Assembly: GCF_002887815.1 (NCBI RefSeq)
Contig: NZ_PDHO01000005.1
Coordinates: 229,899-293,898, forward strand
Source: Mycobacterium sp. ENV421
GTDB lineage: Bacteria; Actinomycetota; Actinomycetes; Mycobacteriales; Mycobacteriaceae
DNA: 64,000 nt
Direction of reading: 5' to 3'
The position numbers and the translations under genes are program-made. The number at the start of each line of letters is the position of its first letter. The stretch's first letter is position 1. Below, piece after piece: positions 18,694-28,302 of this stretch. Below the pieces are notes generated by a model. It did not search any database. It saw only the letters and a program-made list of their open reading frames with translations, and had not been told where the DNA came from.

Positions 18694-19079
18694 TGAGCGT
18701 CGAGTTCGGCGAAGGCCTCTCGGGCGACCCGGAAGCCGTCGACGGCTGCGGGCGCGCCTGCGTAGATCGCCACCTGAAGCAGGATCTCGCGAATCTCCTC
18801 GCGGGTGACCCCGTTGGTGAGTGCCCCGCGCACATGGGTTTTCAGCTCGTGGGGGCGGTTCAGCACCGAGATCATCGCCAGGTTGAGCATGCTGCGGGTC
18901 TTGAGCGGGAGTTCCTCGCGGCCCCACACCGCACCCCAGCAGTACTCGGTGAGCAGATCCTGCAGCGGTTTGCTGAAGTCGTCGGCCTGCCGCTCGGCGT
19001 TGGCGACGTACTCCTCGCCGAGCACCGCGGCGCGGATCTGTCGTCCCTTGTCGTATGTTGCCTGGTCCATGGCGTCCAT
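18690..19079 (-). CDS. Carboxymuconolactone decarboxylase family protein
   Basis: A 129-residue all-helical protein of the PcaC/AhpD-like family. It carries LLTEYCWGAVWGREELPLKT, RSMLNLAMISVLNRPHELKT and the conserved HVRGALTNGVTREEIREILL segment. True 4-carboxymuconolactone decarboxylases have this length; it lacks the AhpD C-x2-C pair, so a peroxidatic role is unlikely. It lies between the dehydrogenase and the CocE hydrolase, suggesting a degradative pathway for an ester or aromatic substrate. Confidence 0.85.
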   Translation of the reverse strand: MDAMDQATYDKGRQIRAAVLGEEYVANAERQADDFSKPLQDLLTEYCWGAVWGREELPLKTRSMLNLAMISVLNRPHELKTHVRGALTNGVTREEIREILLQVAIYAGAPAAVDGFRVAREAFAELDAQ

Positions 19080-19091
19080 GATCGCACCGGG

Positions 19092-20846
19092 TCAGGTGAG
19101 GATGGGCAGCACCAACCGCGATGACGACCGCACGATGTTGAGGCTGCTGGTGCCGACGCTGGCATGCCGGAAGTTCATGATCGCCGGGGTGTCCGGATCC
19201 TGGTCGTCACTGGTGATCGTGATCTGGATGCGGTGACCCGCGCCGAAGCGGCGGGCGTTGGGCACCAGGGGGATCCGGTACTCGACGTCGTCACCGACGG
19301 GTACTGCCTGCGGACGGCGGCACGGCAGCATCGGTGCACCCGGCCGGCTGCCGGTCTCGTCCACCTCGCGCAGGCTCGCCCGCAGCCAGCCTGCGGTCAC
19401 CGGTTCCGTCTCGCCGTCGGGGGAGACGTCGGAGAGCGTGACGATCCACGCGGTGTCGGCGGCGGTGGCGCTGGCGGTCAACCGCAACTCGATGTCGCCG
19501 ACGACCTCGACGGGCGCGGTCAGTGGCCGGCTGATCCAGGTCAGCGCCGACGGGGGATCGATCGGACTGGGCTTGGCCCGGCCGAGCCCCCCGCCGAGCG
19601 CCATGAACTCACACGCGCCGGGGCTGCCTTCGTCATCGTCGAGGATGCCGTCGGCGCGCAGCGCCAGTTCGCGGACGGTGCTTGCCGGCGGCCAGGATTC
19701 GCACGTGCGCCACTCGTCGGCGCCCGGCAGGACATAGCGAACGGCCGGACCGTCGAGGATGCCGGTGTCGCGGCCCTTGAGCCAATGGTCGTACCAGGCC
19801 AGCGCTTCGATGTGCAGGCTTTCCCACGGCCAGGTCAGTCCGTACTCGCCGAGCATCCCGATGCGCACGCACGGGCTGTTGGTCAGCCCGGCGTAACTGG
19901 TGAACGTCGACGGCAGGTGTAGCGGGACGTTCTGCCAGTCGCAGCCCAAATAAACTGGGATATCTACCTTTTCGAGCAGTGGCAACAGGTTGCGTTCGTC
20001 CCACCAGGCGTCGCGGGTGGGATGCTTGACCGCAGCGTCGAGCCACAGCTCGTCCCACGGGTGCGGGTCGTGCGGCAGTTTGAGCAGCCCGCGCATCATC
20101 GTCACGGCCGCCTCGCCGTTCATCGTCGCGAACTTGTGGTGCAGCCGCGGGGTGTTGAGCACCCAGCGTGCTGCTCCCATCGGTCGGCTGCGCCAGAACG
20201 TGTCGCTGCGGGCCGCGGTGAGTCCGAGCATCGACAGGAACGGCGTGATGAACGATGCGCTCAGCAGCCCGTGATGCACCGCGCCTTCGTAGAGGTCCGC
20301 GGTGACGGCCACCGGGAAGATCGCCTTGAGGTGCGGCGGGCGCTCGACCGCGGCCTCCAGCTGGGTCATCGCGAAATAGCTGATACCGATCATCCCGACG
20401 TTCCCGTCGCACCAGGGTTGTGCCGCCACCCATTCCACGAGGTCGTACAGGTCGCGGCGCTCCTGGCCGTCGAAGAATCCGAAGGTTCCGCCGGATCCGC
20501 CGGTGCCGCGCAGGTTGGCGATGACGTGGGTGTAGCCGCGCGGCACCCAAAAGTCGGTGGCGCCGGCTTCGATGAAACCGGCTGGGGCACCGAGGTCCTG
20601 GATCTGGCGCGGATAGGGCGACACGGCGATCAGCGCGGGGAAGCGCGCCCCCTGAGCGGATGGGCCGTCGGGGCGGTGCACGTCGGCGAGCAGGGTGACA
20701 CCGTCGCGCATCGGGACCGCGATGTTGGTGTCGGTGGTGATGTGGTGGTCCGGCCTGCTCAGGTTGCGGTAGTCCCGGCCGGTGGTCTGCGGCCCGTTGA
20801 GCGTGCGCTGGCCCGGTTCGATGCCGGAAACACTGGTGGAAGTCAT
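19092..20846 (-). CDS. CocE/NonD family hydrolase (X-Pro dipeptidyl-peptidase S15 type)
   Basis: A 584-residue alpha/beta hydrolase related to cocaine esterase. The N-terminal S15 domain has VPMRDGVTLLADVHRP, the oxyanion-side YPRQ stretch, RGTGGSGGTF and the nucleophile Ser in MIGISYFAMTQ. The C-terminal part is the jelly-roll domain of the family (from about residue 400, including GHRIQITITSDD). It should hydrolyse an ester or amide; the substrate is unknown. The ATG at 20846 has AAGGA five bases upstream; a GTG at 20861 is an alternative. It is the first gene of the operon, divergent from TetR, with the paired palindrome just upstream. Confidence 0.87.
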   Translation of the reverse strand: MTSTSVSGIEPGQRTLNGPQTTGRDYRNLSRPDHHITTDTNIAVPMRDGVTLLADVHRPDGPSAQGARFPALIAVSPYPRQIQDLGAPAGFIEAGATDFWVPRGYTHVIANLRGTGGSGGTFGFFDGQERRDLYDLVEWVAAQPWCDGNVGMIGISYFAMTQLEAAVERPPHLKAIFPVAVTADLYEGAVHHGLLSASFITPFLSMLGLTAARSDTFWRSRPMGAARWVLNTPRLHHKFATMNGEAAVTMMRGLLKLPHDPHPWDELWLDAAVKHPTRDAWWDERNLLPLLEKVDIPVYLGCDWQNVPLHLPSTFTSYAGLTNSPCVRIGMLGEYGLTWPWESLHIEALAWYDHWLKGRDTGILDGPAVRYVLPGADEWRTCESWPPASTVRELALRADGILDDDEGSPGACEFMALGGGLGRAKPSPIDPPSALTWISRPLTAPVEVVGDIELRLTASATAADTAWIVTLSDVSPDGETEPVTAGWLRASLREVDETGSRPGAPMLPCRRPQAVPVGDDVEYRIPLVPNARRFGAGHRIQITITSDDQDPDTPAIMNFRHASVGTSSLNIVRSSSRLVLPILT

Positions 20847-20866
20847 CCGAATCCTTTTCACGTCCT

Positions 20867-20906
20867 GTTGAGACTAGTTTCACGCTACGATGAAACTAGT
20901 CTCAAC
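20867..20906. promoter_or_regulatory. Paired palindromic operator between TetR gene and hydrolase operon
   Basis: Two 16-bp arms (20867-20882 and 20891-20906) form a perfect inverted repeat around an 8-bp spacer. Each arm itself contains a near-palindrome, GAGACTAGTTTC at 20870-20881 and GAAACTAGTCTC at 20892-20903, centred on ACTAGT and 22 bp apart, two helical turns. This is the layout expected for two TetR dimers on one face of the DNA. It lies between the two divergent starts, so it could control both genes. Confidence 0.85.
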
Positions 20907-20934
20907 GCAATATGAAACATTCGAGGTGATGCGG

Positions 20935-21537
20935 ATGGCGAAGAAAGCCACGGCACCGGGACCCCGCGACGAGAAGGGGGTGCTGGCCGGCCGGATTGTC
21001 GACGCCGCGCGCGCCGAGTTCGCTCAGCACGGATCGGCGGGCACGACGATCCGTGCGGTCGCCCGGGCGGCCGACGTCGACCCGGCGCTGGTGTACCACT
21101 ATTTCGGTTCCAAGGAAGGCCTGCTCGATGCCGCGACGAATCCGCCGCAGCGCTGGCTGGAGAGCGTGGCGCGGACCTGGACAACGCCGGTGCCAGAGCT
21201 CGGGACCGCGCTGCTGCGGCTGATGCTGGGCGCGTGGGCCGACGACGAGATCGGCCCGGTGTTGCGGGCGGTGCTGCAGACCGCCGCGCACGAGCCGAGC
21301 ACCCGCGAGAAGCTGCGCAGGGTGGTCGAAGGCCAGCTGATGGGGGTGTCTCAACTCGGTGCCGACGAGGCGGACCGGCGCAAACGCAGCGGTTTGATCT
21401 CGTCGCAGATCATGGGCCTGGCGATGATGCGCTACGTGTGGCAGATCGAACCGCTGGCCTCGATGAGCGACGACGAGATCGTCGCCGCCGTCGCACCGAA
21501 TCTGCAGCGCTACGTCGACGCAGACCTGGGGGCGTAG
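20935..21537 (+). CDS. TetR/AcrR family transcriptional regulator
   Basis: A 200-residue regulator. The N-terminal helix-turn-helix is ILDAAR-like ([15 protein letters not shown]), then [20 protein letters not shown] and [10 protein letters not shown]; the remainder is the ligand-binding domain, with a TetR C-terminal module like that of Rv1255c-type regulators. The ATG at 20935 has GAGG eight bases upstream; the ATG at 20929 is close, and the ATG at 20890 lies inside the operator and is unlikely. It most likely represses the divergent hydrolase operon and itself. Confidence 0.9.
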   Translation: MAKKATAPGPRDEKGVLAGRIVDAARAEFAQHGSAGTTIRAVARAADVDPALVYHYFGSKEGLLDAATNPPQRWLESVARTWTTPVPELGTALLRLMLGAWADDEIGPVLRAVLQTAAHEPSTREKLRRVVEGQLMGVSQLGADEADRRKRSGLISSQIMGLAMMRYVWQIEPLASMSDDEIVAAVAPNLQRYVDADLGA

Positions 21538-21647
21538 CGCGCCGAGCGTGCGCGATCTCGTCGGTATCCGTCGGCGGCATCACCGACAACCCGCACGCTC
21601 GATTACCGGCACGCCACTCGATGAATCGGGTGACAACCACCGGCCAG

Positions 21648-21653
21648 TAGACT
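21648..21653 (+). promoter_or_regulatory. Candidate -10 hexamer for yebC
   Basis: TAGACT, the same hexamer as upstream of pdxS, lies 41 bases before the yebC ATG and fits TANNNT. Confidence 0.4.
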
Positions 21654-21694
21654 CGTCGGGTTACGGCAGAACGGACAGTACGGAGAAGAACCCG

Positions 21695-22450
21695 ATGAGC
21701 GGCCATTCCAAGTGGGCAACCACCAAGCACAAGAAGGCCGTCATCGACGCCAAGCGCGGCAAGATGTTCGCCAAGCTCATCAAGAACATCGAGGTCGCGG
21801 CGCGCGTCGGCGGCGGCGACCCGGCTGGCAATCCCACCCTGTACGACGCGATCCAGAAGGCCAAGAAGTCGTCGGTTCCCAACGACAACATCGAGCGCGC
21901 CCGCAAGCGTGGCGGTGGTGAGGAAGCCGGCGGCGCCGACTGGCAGAACATCACCTACGAGGGCTACGGGCCCAATGGCGTCGCCGTGCTGATCGAGTGC
22001 CTGACCGACAACCGCAACCGCGCGGCCGGCGAGGTCCGGGTCGCGATGACCCGCAACGGCGGCAACATGGCCGACCCCGGCTCGGTGGCCTACCTGTTTT
22101 CCCGCAAGGGCGTGGTCACGCTGGAGAAGAACGGCCTGTCCGAAGACGACGTGCTGCTCGCCGTCCTCGATGCCGGCGCCGAAGAGGTCAACGACCTCGG
22201 CGACAGCTTCGAGGTGATCTCCGAGCCGACCGATCTGGTCGCGGTGCGCACCGCGCTGGTGGACGCCGGTATCGACTACGACTCCGCCGACGCCGGATTC
22301 CAGGCGTCGGTGACCGTACCGCTGGACGCCGACGGCGCCCGCAAGATCATGAAGCTCGTCGATGCGCTGGAGGACAGCGACGACGTGCAGGACGTCTACA
22401 CCAACGCCGACATTTCCGACGAGGTTCTGGCTCAGCTCGAGGACGACTGA
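21695..22450 (+). CDS. yebC: YebC/PmpR family protein
   Basis: A 251-residue protein with the invariant N-terminus [20 protein letters not shown] and the acidic second domain with [17 protein letters not shown]. YebC homologues were long annotated as transcriptional regulators; recent work in other bacteria links some to ribosomes stalled on proline-rich sequences. Its position between pdxT and ruvC matches the mycobacterial order, although here extra genes separate it from both. It abuts the convergent oxidoreductase gene with a single base between stops. Confidence 0.95.
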   Translation: MSGHSKWATTKHKKAVIDAKRGKMFAKLIKNIEVAARVGGGDPAGNPTLYDAIQKAKKSSVPNDNIERARKRGGGEEAGGADWQNITYEGYGPNGVAVLIECLTDNRNRAAGEVRVAMTRNGGNMADPGSVAYLFSRKGVVTLEKNGLSEDDVLLAVLDAGAEEVNDLGDSFEVISEPTDLVAVRTALVDAGIDYDSADAGFQASVTVPLDADGARKIMKLVDALEDSDDVQDVYTNADISDEVLAQLEDD

Positions 22451-22451
22451 C

Positions 22452-24440
22452 TCAGGCCGGGTGCAGGCTGACCGGCACCCCCGAATAGCGGGTCATCCCG
22501 GTCGCCGGGTCCAGGTCGTCTTTACTCGTCAGCAGGTTGACGTTGGCGCCGACGTGCGCGTGCGGCACCGACACCACGCCGCTGCGCACCGACGGGTCCA
22601 GTTTCGCGATCCCGGTAACTTCACCGTATTCGGTGCGCGCCACCATTTTCTGGTTGTCGGCGATGCCGGCCGCCGCGGCGTCCTGCGGGCTCAGCAGAAT
22701 CTCGGGCTGCTCCCCGAGATACTCCAATTGCGCGTTGACTCTTCGTAATTGGCGACGTGGCACCAACACCGGTCCCGTCGTGTGACGCAGCCCCTGTAGT
22801 TGGTCGATCAGGAGTTGCGGGGCCAGGCGCCAGCCGCCGAGACGCTCGACGTGGCGTTGCATCCACGCCGCGGGCAGCTCGCGCTCGGCCTGCGCCCAAC
22901 CGGTGGCGACCAGGTCGTCGTAGCTGCTGCGGCCGCCGCCGTTGAGCGTGGCCAACATCTGTTCGTCGGTCATCGTGGTGTCGGCGATGTCGTGCCCGAG
23001 CCGGGCACCGATCTCGGCGAGCACCCACCACATCGAGCGGCGGTCGCCGATCGGGGCGATCATCGCCGGGGTGTGCTGAGCGGAGATCCGCGGACTCATG
23101 AAATCCCACAGCGTGACGTCCGGCCGCTCGAGTTGGCCCGTGGTCGGTAGCACGTGGGTGGACAGCTCGGTCGTCTCGGTGGGCAGGATCTCGGTGGTCG
23201 CCAACACCTCGAGCTTGGCCAGCGCCGGGCGCAGGGTATCGGTGGCGGGGAAACCGGTGAGCAGGCTGCCGCCGAGGTTGAGCAGCGCGCGAATGTTGCC
23301 GGCCTCGATCTCGTCGGGCAGTGTGGCGCAGGGCCATTCCCGCATGAACGCTTTCGTGTCCGGGCGGCTGGGCGGTCCCGGACGCGATTTACCCTCCGGC
23401 GGCGCGATCGGCAACTCGAACATCTCCAGCTGATAGCCGAAGCCGGGATGGAACCACTCACCGCCCGGGGTGTTCATCGATCCGGTCAGGATCAGCAGCG
23501 CCCACGAAAACCATTGCGTTACATTGGCGCTGGCCGACATGGTGACACCGGTGCCGGTGTCGATCGCGATGTGCCCGGCCCTGCGGACAGCGGCCAGCAG
23601 ATCGTCGAGATCGGTGGGGTCGACGTCGGCGAGTTCGGCGGCATGCTCGCGGGTGAACGGTTTGACGGCGGAGGCCAGCAGGTCGAGATCCTGGACGGCG
23701 ACGTCCGGATCGGCGCCGTCGCGCAGGATTTCGCGCACCAGGAAGGCCAGCACCGCGTAATCGGTGCCCGGACGCGGGGCCAGGTGGCGGGTCGCCAACC
23801 GGGCGGTCTCGGTACGGCGGGGATCGACGACCCAGAGCTGAGCCCGCGCGGCCAGGTCGCGGAACACCCCGCGAGGATTGGGCATGCCGACGGTATGGCC
23901 ATGGGAGACAACAGGATTGCTGCCGATCAGGATGACGAGTTCGGCATTCTCGTAGTCGGGACGCCCGGTGAGGCCGGCGGAGCCGCCCATCAGCTCCGCG
24001 ACCAGGACCTTGGCGGTGCCGTCGATCGTCAGTGGACTGAATTTCGCGGGAGTGCCGATAGCGCGGTGCAGCGCCTCGGCGGTGCGATAGCCGGCGGTGT
24101 CCATCCCGATGCCGGTGCCGAAGTTGACGGCGACCGCTGCCGGACCGTGCTCGGCGATGATGTCTCGCAACCGGGCGCCGAGGTCGTCGAGGCAAGCCTC
24201 CCAGCTGGTTTGGGCCAGCTGTCCGCCGTCGCGCATCATCGGCCGCTCGAGCCGGTCCGGATGGTGGTGGATCAGCGGCAGCGCGCGGCCCTTCGGGCAG
24301 GTGTAGCCGCCGGAGAAGGGATTGTCCCGGTCGCCGTGGACGGCCACCACCTGATCGTCCTCGATCTCGACGAGGATGCCGCACACCGACGGGCACACCC
24401 GGCAGAAACTTCGTACTGTGCGGGAGCCGCCCGTCGCCAT
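22452..24440 (-). CDS. Molybdopterin-dependent oxidoreductase, formate dehydrogenase/DMSO reductase superfamily
   Basis: A 662-residue cytosolic enzyme. The N-terminal 4Fe-4S motif uses Cys13, Cys16, Cys20 and Cys48 (FCRVCPSVCG, then YTCPKGR). The bis-MGD domains follow, with LVILIGSNPVVSHGH and VVDPRRTETA as typical cofactor-binding stretches, and the C-terminal molybdopterin dinucleotide-binding domain from about residue 545. No twin-arginine signal is present and no electron-transfer subunit is adjacent. The loop where formate dehydrogenases place Cys or Sec seems to read LTIDGTAK, so formate may not be the substrate; that alignment is by eye. Confidence 0.87.
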   Translation of the reverse strand: MATGGSRTVRSFCRVCPSVCGILVEIEDDQVVAVHGDRDNPFSGGYTCPKGRALPLIHHHPDRLERPMMRDGGQLAQTSWEACLDDLGARLRDIIAEHGPAAVAVNFGTGIGMDTAGYRTAEALHRAIGTPAKFSPLTIDGTAKVLVAELMGGSAGLTGRPDYENAELVILIGSNPVVSHGHTVGMPNPRGVFRDLAARAQLWVVDPRRTETARLATRHLAPRPGTDYAVLAFLVREILRDGADPDVAVQDLDLLASAVKPFTREHAAELADVDPTDLDDLLAAVRRAGHIAIDTGTGVTMSASANVTQWFSWALLILTGSMNTPGGEWFHPGFGYQLEMFELPIAPPEGKSRPGPPSRPDTKAFMREWPCATLPDEIEAGNIRALLNLGGSLLTGFPATDTLRPALAKLEVLATTEILPTETTELSTHVLPTTGQLERPDVTLWDFMSPRISAQHTPAMIAPIGDRRSMWWVLAEIGARLGHDIADTTMTDEQMLATLNGGGRSSYDDLVATGWAQAERELPAAWMQRHVERLGGWRLAPQLLIDQLQGLRHTTGPVLVPRRQLRRVNAQLEYLGEQPEILLSPQDAAAAGIADNQKMVARTEYGEVTGIAKLDPSVRSGVVSVPHAHVGANVNLLTSKDDLDPATGMTRYSGVPVSLHPA

Positions 24441-24481
24441 GTTCAGAACCGTACGCTGCGGGCAATGAATCGGAGGTGACG

Positions 24482-24820
24482 ATGTCTCAGCTGACGGAGA
24501 CCGACCCTGACGGATCCACCTGGTCGGTACGTCGCTGGTGGTGGAAGACGATCCCGTGGGAGACCGGCTTCGCCACCCTCGACGCGCTGATCTTCCTGGT
24601 CGTGCTGCCGTTCATGGTGATGTGGCCGTTCTGGCTGCTGGCCAAGTTCGTCGGCGTGCCGTGGACGATCATCGTCACGCGCGACGGGACCGAGGTCGGC
24701 CGTGAGCGGGTGAAGGGCTGGAAGCGTTCCCGCGCACGGGTGGCGGAGATCGCCCGGTCGGCGCGGGAGGGGACGCTGACCGAGTTCGTCACTGCAGCGG
24801 ATACGGCCGCTCCAGATTGA
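24482..24820 (+). CDS. Small membrane-anchored protein of unknown function
   Basis: A 112-residue protein with a Trp-rich N-terminus (SVRRWWWKTIPWETG), one hydrophobic stretch (about 28-60) that could cross the membrane once or as a hairpin, and a basic cytosolic tail. The ATG at 24482 has GGAGG five bases upstream. It is divergent from the molybdopterin oxidoreductase, 41 bp away, and its end overlaps the convergent cupin gene by 32 bp. No family recognised. Confidence 0.7.
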   Translation: MSQLTETDPDGSTWSVRRWWWKTIPWETGFATLDALIFLVVLPFMVMWPFWLLAKFVGVPWTIIVTRDGTEVGRERVKGWKRSRARVAEIARSAREGTLTEFVTAADTAAPD

Positions 24821-25241
24821 CCACGATCGCCTCCTGCGTGCTGCGCGAGATCACGACGACGGCCGGCTCATCCGGGTCCGGGTTCTCCTCGCGGTGCGGC
24901 AGATGTGGCGGCACGAAGTTGTAGTCGCCCGGCTCGGTACTGATCCGCACCTCGTCGACACCGTCGTGGAAGACGAACTGCGGGTGCCCGCTGCGCACGA
25001 AGATCGCGGTTTCCGACTCGCCGTGGTGATGGTTGGCCGACGCGACGCCGGGCCCGACGTGGGTCTCGCCCATCCACAGCTTCTCCGACCCGACCGACGC
25101 TCCGCTGATCGCGGCGAAGCGCTGCATGCCGTCGGTCTGACCGGTGCCGCCGTCGAGGTCGCCGGCCCGGACGTGGCGCACCCGGTTGCGCACCGGCTCG
25201 GTTCCGGACAGGTCGGGATGGAATGCGTCGGGGCCGTCCAT
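24789..25241 (-). CDS. Cupin domain-containing protein
   Basis: A 150-residue single-cupin protein. The metal-site motif is in ANHHHGESETAIFVRSG (three His and a Glu), and the second cupin motif in EPGDYNFVPPHLPHREEN. Such proteins may be dioxygenases, isomerases or sensors; the substrate is not predictable. The start is the ATG at 25241; the longer frame upstream runs through the ruvC promoter region. It is divergent from ruvC, with the SOS box between them. Confidence 0.85.
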   Translation of the reverse strand: MDGPDAFHPDLSGTEPVRNRVRHVRAGDLDGGTGQTDGMQRFAAISGASVGSEKLWMGETHVGPGVASANHHHGESETAIFVRSGHPQFVFHDGVDEVRISTEPGDYNFVPPHLPHREENPDPDEPAVVVISRSTQEAIVVNLERPYPLQ

Positions 25242-25312
25242 GGACCGACCATAACCACGCGCGGGACACCGCGTGTCCTGACCGGTGCTGTCCGCCCGGC
25301 CCGCTACTGTGA

Positions 25313-25328
25313 TCGAACAGCTGTTCGT
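25313..25328. promoter_or_regulatory. LexA-binding SOS box upstream of ruvC
   Basis: TCGAACAGCTGTTCGT matches the mycobacterial and Gram-positive SOS consensus TCGAAC-N4-GTTCGA at 11 of 12 arm positions. It lies 17 bases before the ruvC GTG and overlaps a TACTGT -10-like hexamer (25305-25310), well placed for repression of ruvCAB by LexA. Confidence 0.9.
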
Positions 25329-25344
25329 AGTCGGAAGGCGATCC

Positions 25345-25917
25345 GTGCGGGTGATGGGAGTCGACCCTGGGTTGACGCGCTGCGGACTCTCGGTGATCGA
25401 GAGTCGGGGTGGCCGCCAGGTCATCGCGCTGGACGTCGACGTGGTGCGTACGCCGTCCGACGAGCCGTTGCAGCGTCGGCTGCTGACCATCAGCGACACC
25501 GTCGACCATTGGATGGACACCCATCAGCCCGACGTGGTGGCGATCGAGCGGGTGTTCGCCAACCAGAACGCCAACACCGCGATGGGCACCGCGCAGGCCG
25601 GCGGTGTGATCGCGCTGGCCGCCGCCCGCCGCGGCATCGACGTGCATTTCCACACCCCCAGTGAGGTCAAGGCGGCCGTCACCGGGAATGGCCGCGCCGA
25701 CAAGGCCCAGGTCACCACGATGGTCACCCGCATCCTGCAGTTGCAGCAGAAACCGACCCCGGCGGACGCCGCCGACGCACTGGCCCTGGCGATCTGCCAC
25801 TGCTGGCGCGCCCCGATGATCGCCCGCATGGCGCAGGCCGAGGCGATGGCCGCCGAACAGAAGCGGGCCTACCAGGCCCGGCTGAAGTCGGCACGCGCGC
25901 TCAAGGCAGCCACATGA
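25345..25917 (+). CDS. ruvC: Crossover junction endodeoxyribonuclease RuvC
   Basis: A 190-residue Holliday junction resolvase. Catalytic acidic residues are in [12 protein letters not shown] (first Asp), [12 protein letters not shown] (Glu) and the C-terminal [13 protein letters not shown]. It cuts four-way junctions brought by RuvAB. The GTG at 25345 has GGAAGG seven bases upstream; the frame further upstream includes the SOS box and is not coding. It is the first gene of ruvCAB, overlapping ruvA by 4 bp. Confidence 0.97.
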   Translation: MRVMGVDPGLTRCGLSVIESRGGRQVIALDVDVVRTPSDEPLQRRLLTISDTVDHWMDTHQPDVVAIERVFANQNANTAMGTAQAGGVIALAAARRGIDVHFHTPSEVKAAVTGNGRADKAQVTTMVTRILQLQQKPTPADAADALALAICHCWRAPMIARMAQAEAMAAEQKRAYQARLKSARALKAAT

Positions 25918-26503
25918 TCGCCTCGGTGCGCGGCGAAGTCCTCGACATCGCGCTCGATCACGTCGTGATCGAGGCCGGCGGTGTCGGCTACAAGGTGATG
26001 GCCACCCCGTCGACGCTCGCGACGCTGCGCCGCGGCAGCGAGGCCAGGCTGATCACCGCGATGATCGTCCGTGAGGACTCCCAGACCCTGTACGGCTTCG
26101 CCGACTCCGATGCCCGCGACCTGTTCTCGACCCTGCTCGGGGTGTCCGGCGTCGGCCCCAAGATCGCGTTGGCGACACTGGCGGTCTATGACGCGACCGC
26201 GCTTCGACAGGCGCTGGCCGACGGCGACGTGACGGCCTTGACCCGGGTGCCCGGTATCGGCAAGCGTGGCGCCGAACGGATGGTGCTGGAATTGCGGGAC
26301 AAGATCGGCGCGGTCGCCGGCGGTGCGGGCATCGCCGCGGCCACCGGGCACGCGGTGCGCACTCCGGTCGTGGAAGCCCTTGTCGGACTTGGCTTTGCGC
26401 TCAAGCAGGCCGAGGAGGCCACCGACAAGGTGCTGGCGGCCGACAGTGAAGCCAACACCTCCACGGCATTGCGTGCGGCGTTGTCGCTACTGGGGAAGAC
26501 CAA

Positions 26504-26507
<4 letters not shown>
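25914..26507 (+). CDS. ruvA: Holliday junction branch migration protein RuvA
   Basis: A 197-residue protein with an N-terminal OB fold ([20 protein letters not shown]), two helix-hairpin-helix motifs ([17 protein letters not shown] and [19 protein letters not shown]) and the C-terminal RuvB-binding helices. RuvA tetramers hold the junction for RuvB. It overlaps ruvC and ruvB by 4 bp on each side. Confidence 0.97.
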
Positions 26508-27571
<1,064 letters not shown>

Positions 27572-27582
27572 TGGGAGCGCCG

Positions 27583-27966
27583 ATGATCATCGCCGCCTTG
27601 GTTTTCGCCGGTCTTGCCGCGCTGCTGCACGTCTACATCTTCACGATGGAGTCGCTGACCTGGACGTCGCCGCGCACCCGTAAGACGTTCGGCACCACCG
27701 CCGAAGAAGCCGAGACCACCAAATTGATGGCGCTCAACCAGGGTTTCTACAACCTGTTCCTGGCGATCGTCAGTATCGTGGGTATCGTCGCAATCGCGTT
27801 GGGGCACACCGGGATCGGCGCTGCTCTGGTGTTCGCTGGTGTCGGTTCGATGCTCGCCGCGGCGGCAGTGCTGCTGGCGTCCGCGCCGGACAAGGCGCGG
27901 GCCGCGGTCACTCAGGGGGCGTTCCCGTTGATCGCGGTCGTGCTGTTGGTGATCGCGCTCGTCTAA
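27583..27966 (+). CDS. DUF1304 family membrane protein
   Basis: A 127-residue protein with four hydrophobic segments and the family's LHVYIFTMESLTW and LMALNQGFYNLFLA stretches. DUF1304 proteins are small inner-membrane proteins of unknown function. The ATG at 27583 has GGGAG five bases upstream; an ATG at 27571 overlapping the ruvB stop is the alternative. It probably rides on the ruvCAB transcript. Confidence 0.85.
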   Translation: MIIAALVFAGLAALLHVYIFTMESLTWTSPRTRKTFGTTAEEAETTKLMALNQGFYNLFLAIVSIVGIVAIALGHTGIGAALVFAGVGSMLAAAAVLLASAPDKARAAVTQGAFPLIAVVLLVIALV

Positions 27967-28302
27967 CGGTCTCCAAGAGCCGTTTCGGATGCATGCGGAA
28001 GACCATGCCCATGAACTGCGGCTAGATGCTGCAGCCGCTGATCCGGAGGATGAGCTCTGACGCCGCTGTGACGATGGCTGGCGGTGTCAAGAAGATGAGG
28101 CTTCTTGGCGTCGCACCCACGGCAAATGCTCGGCGGTGAGGCCGGCCGATCTCGTCATTCATGCTGACGCGCTCGTCGGCATCGGTGGGCTTCGTCGTCG
28201 CCCCACTAGTGGTTGCCGCACTTCCCTGCGGTGGTCACCAAAAGCAGGCTGATTCGAGTTCAACTCGGGTCCAAGACCGTTGCCCAGCCCGGCTCGATCG
28301 GG
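27967..28302. other. 336-bp interval without a convincing gene
   Basis: This interval separates the end of the ruvCAB/DUF1304 transcript from the convergent diguanylate cyclase. It holds one hairpin (28086-28109) and a 10-bp palindrome CCACTAGTGG at 28203-28212. The short ORFs lack ribosome sites, and no RNA gene is recognisable. Confidence 0.6.
28086..28109. terminator. Hairpin, possible terminator
   Basis: The arms GTCAAGAAG and CTTCTTGGC pair over 9 bp (one G-U) around a 6-base loop, downstream of the DUF1304 gene. No T-tract follows, as is common for mycobacterial terminator candidates. Confidence 0.4.

Noticed and set aside
27967..28302. Small ORFs or RNA gene in the 336-bp gap
   Set aside because: The ORFs are under 25 codons without ribosome sites, and no tRNA-like cloverleaf or conserved RNA element is visible.
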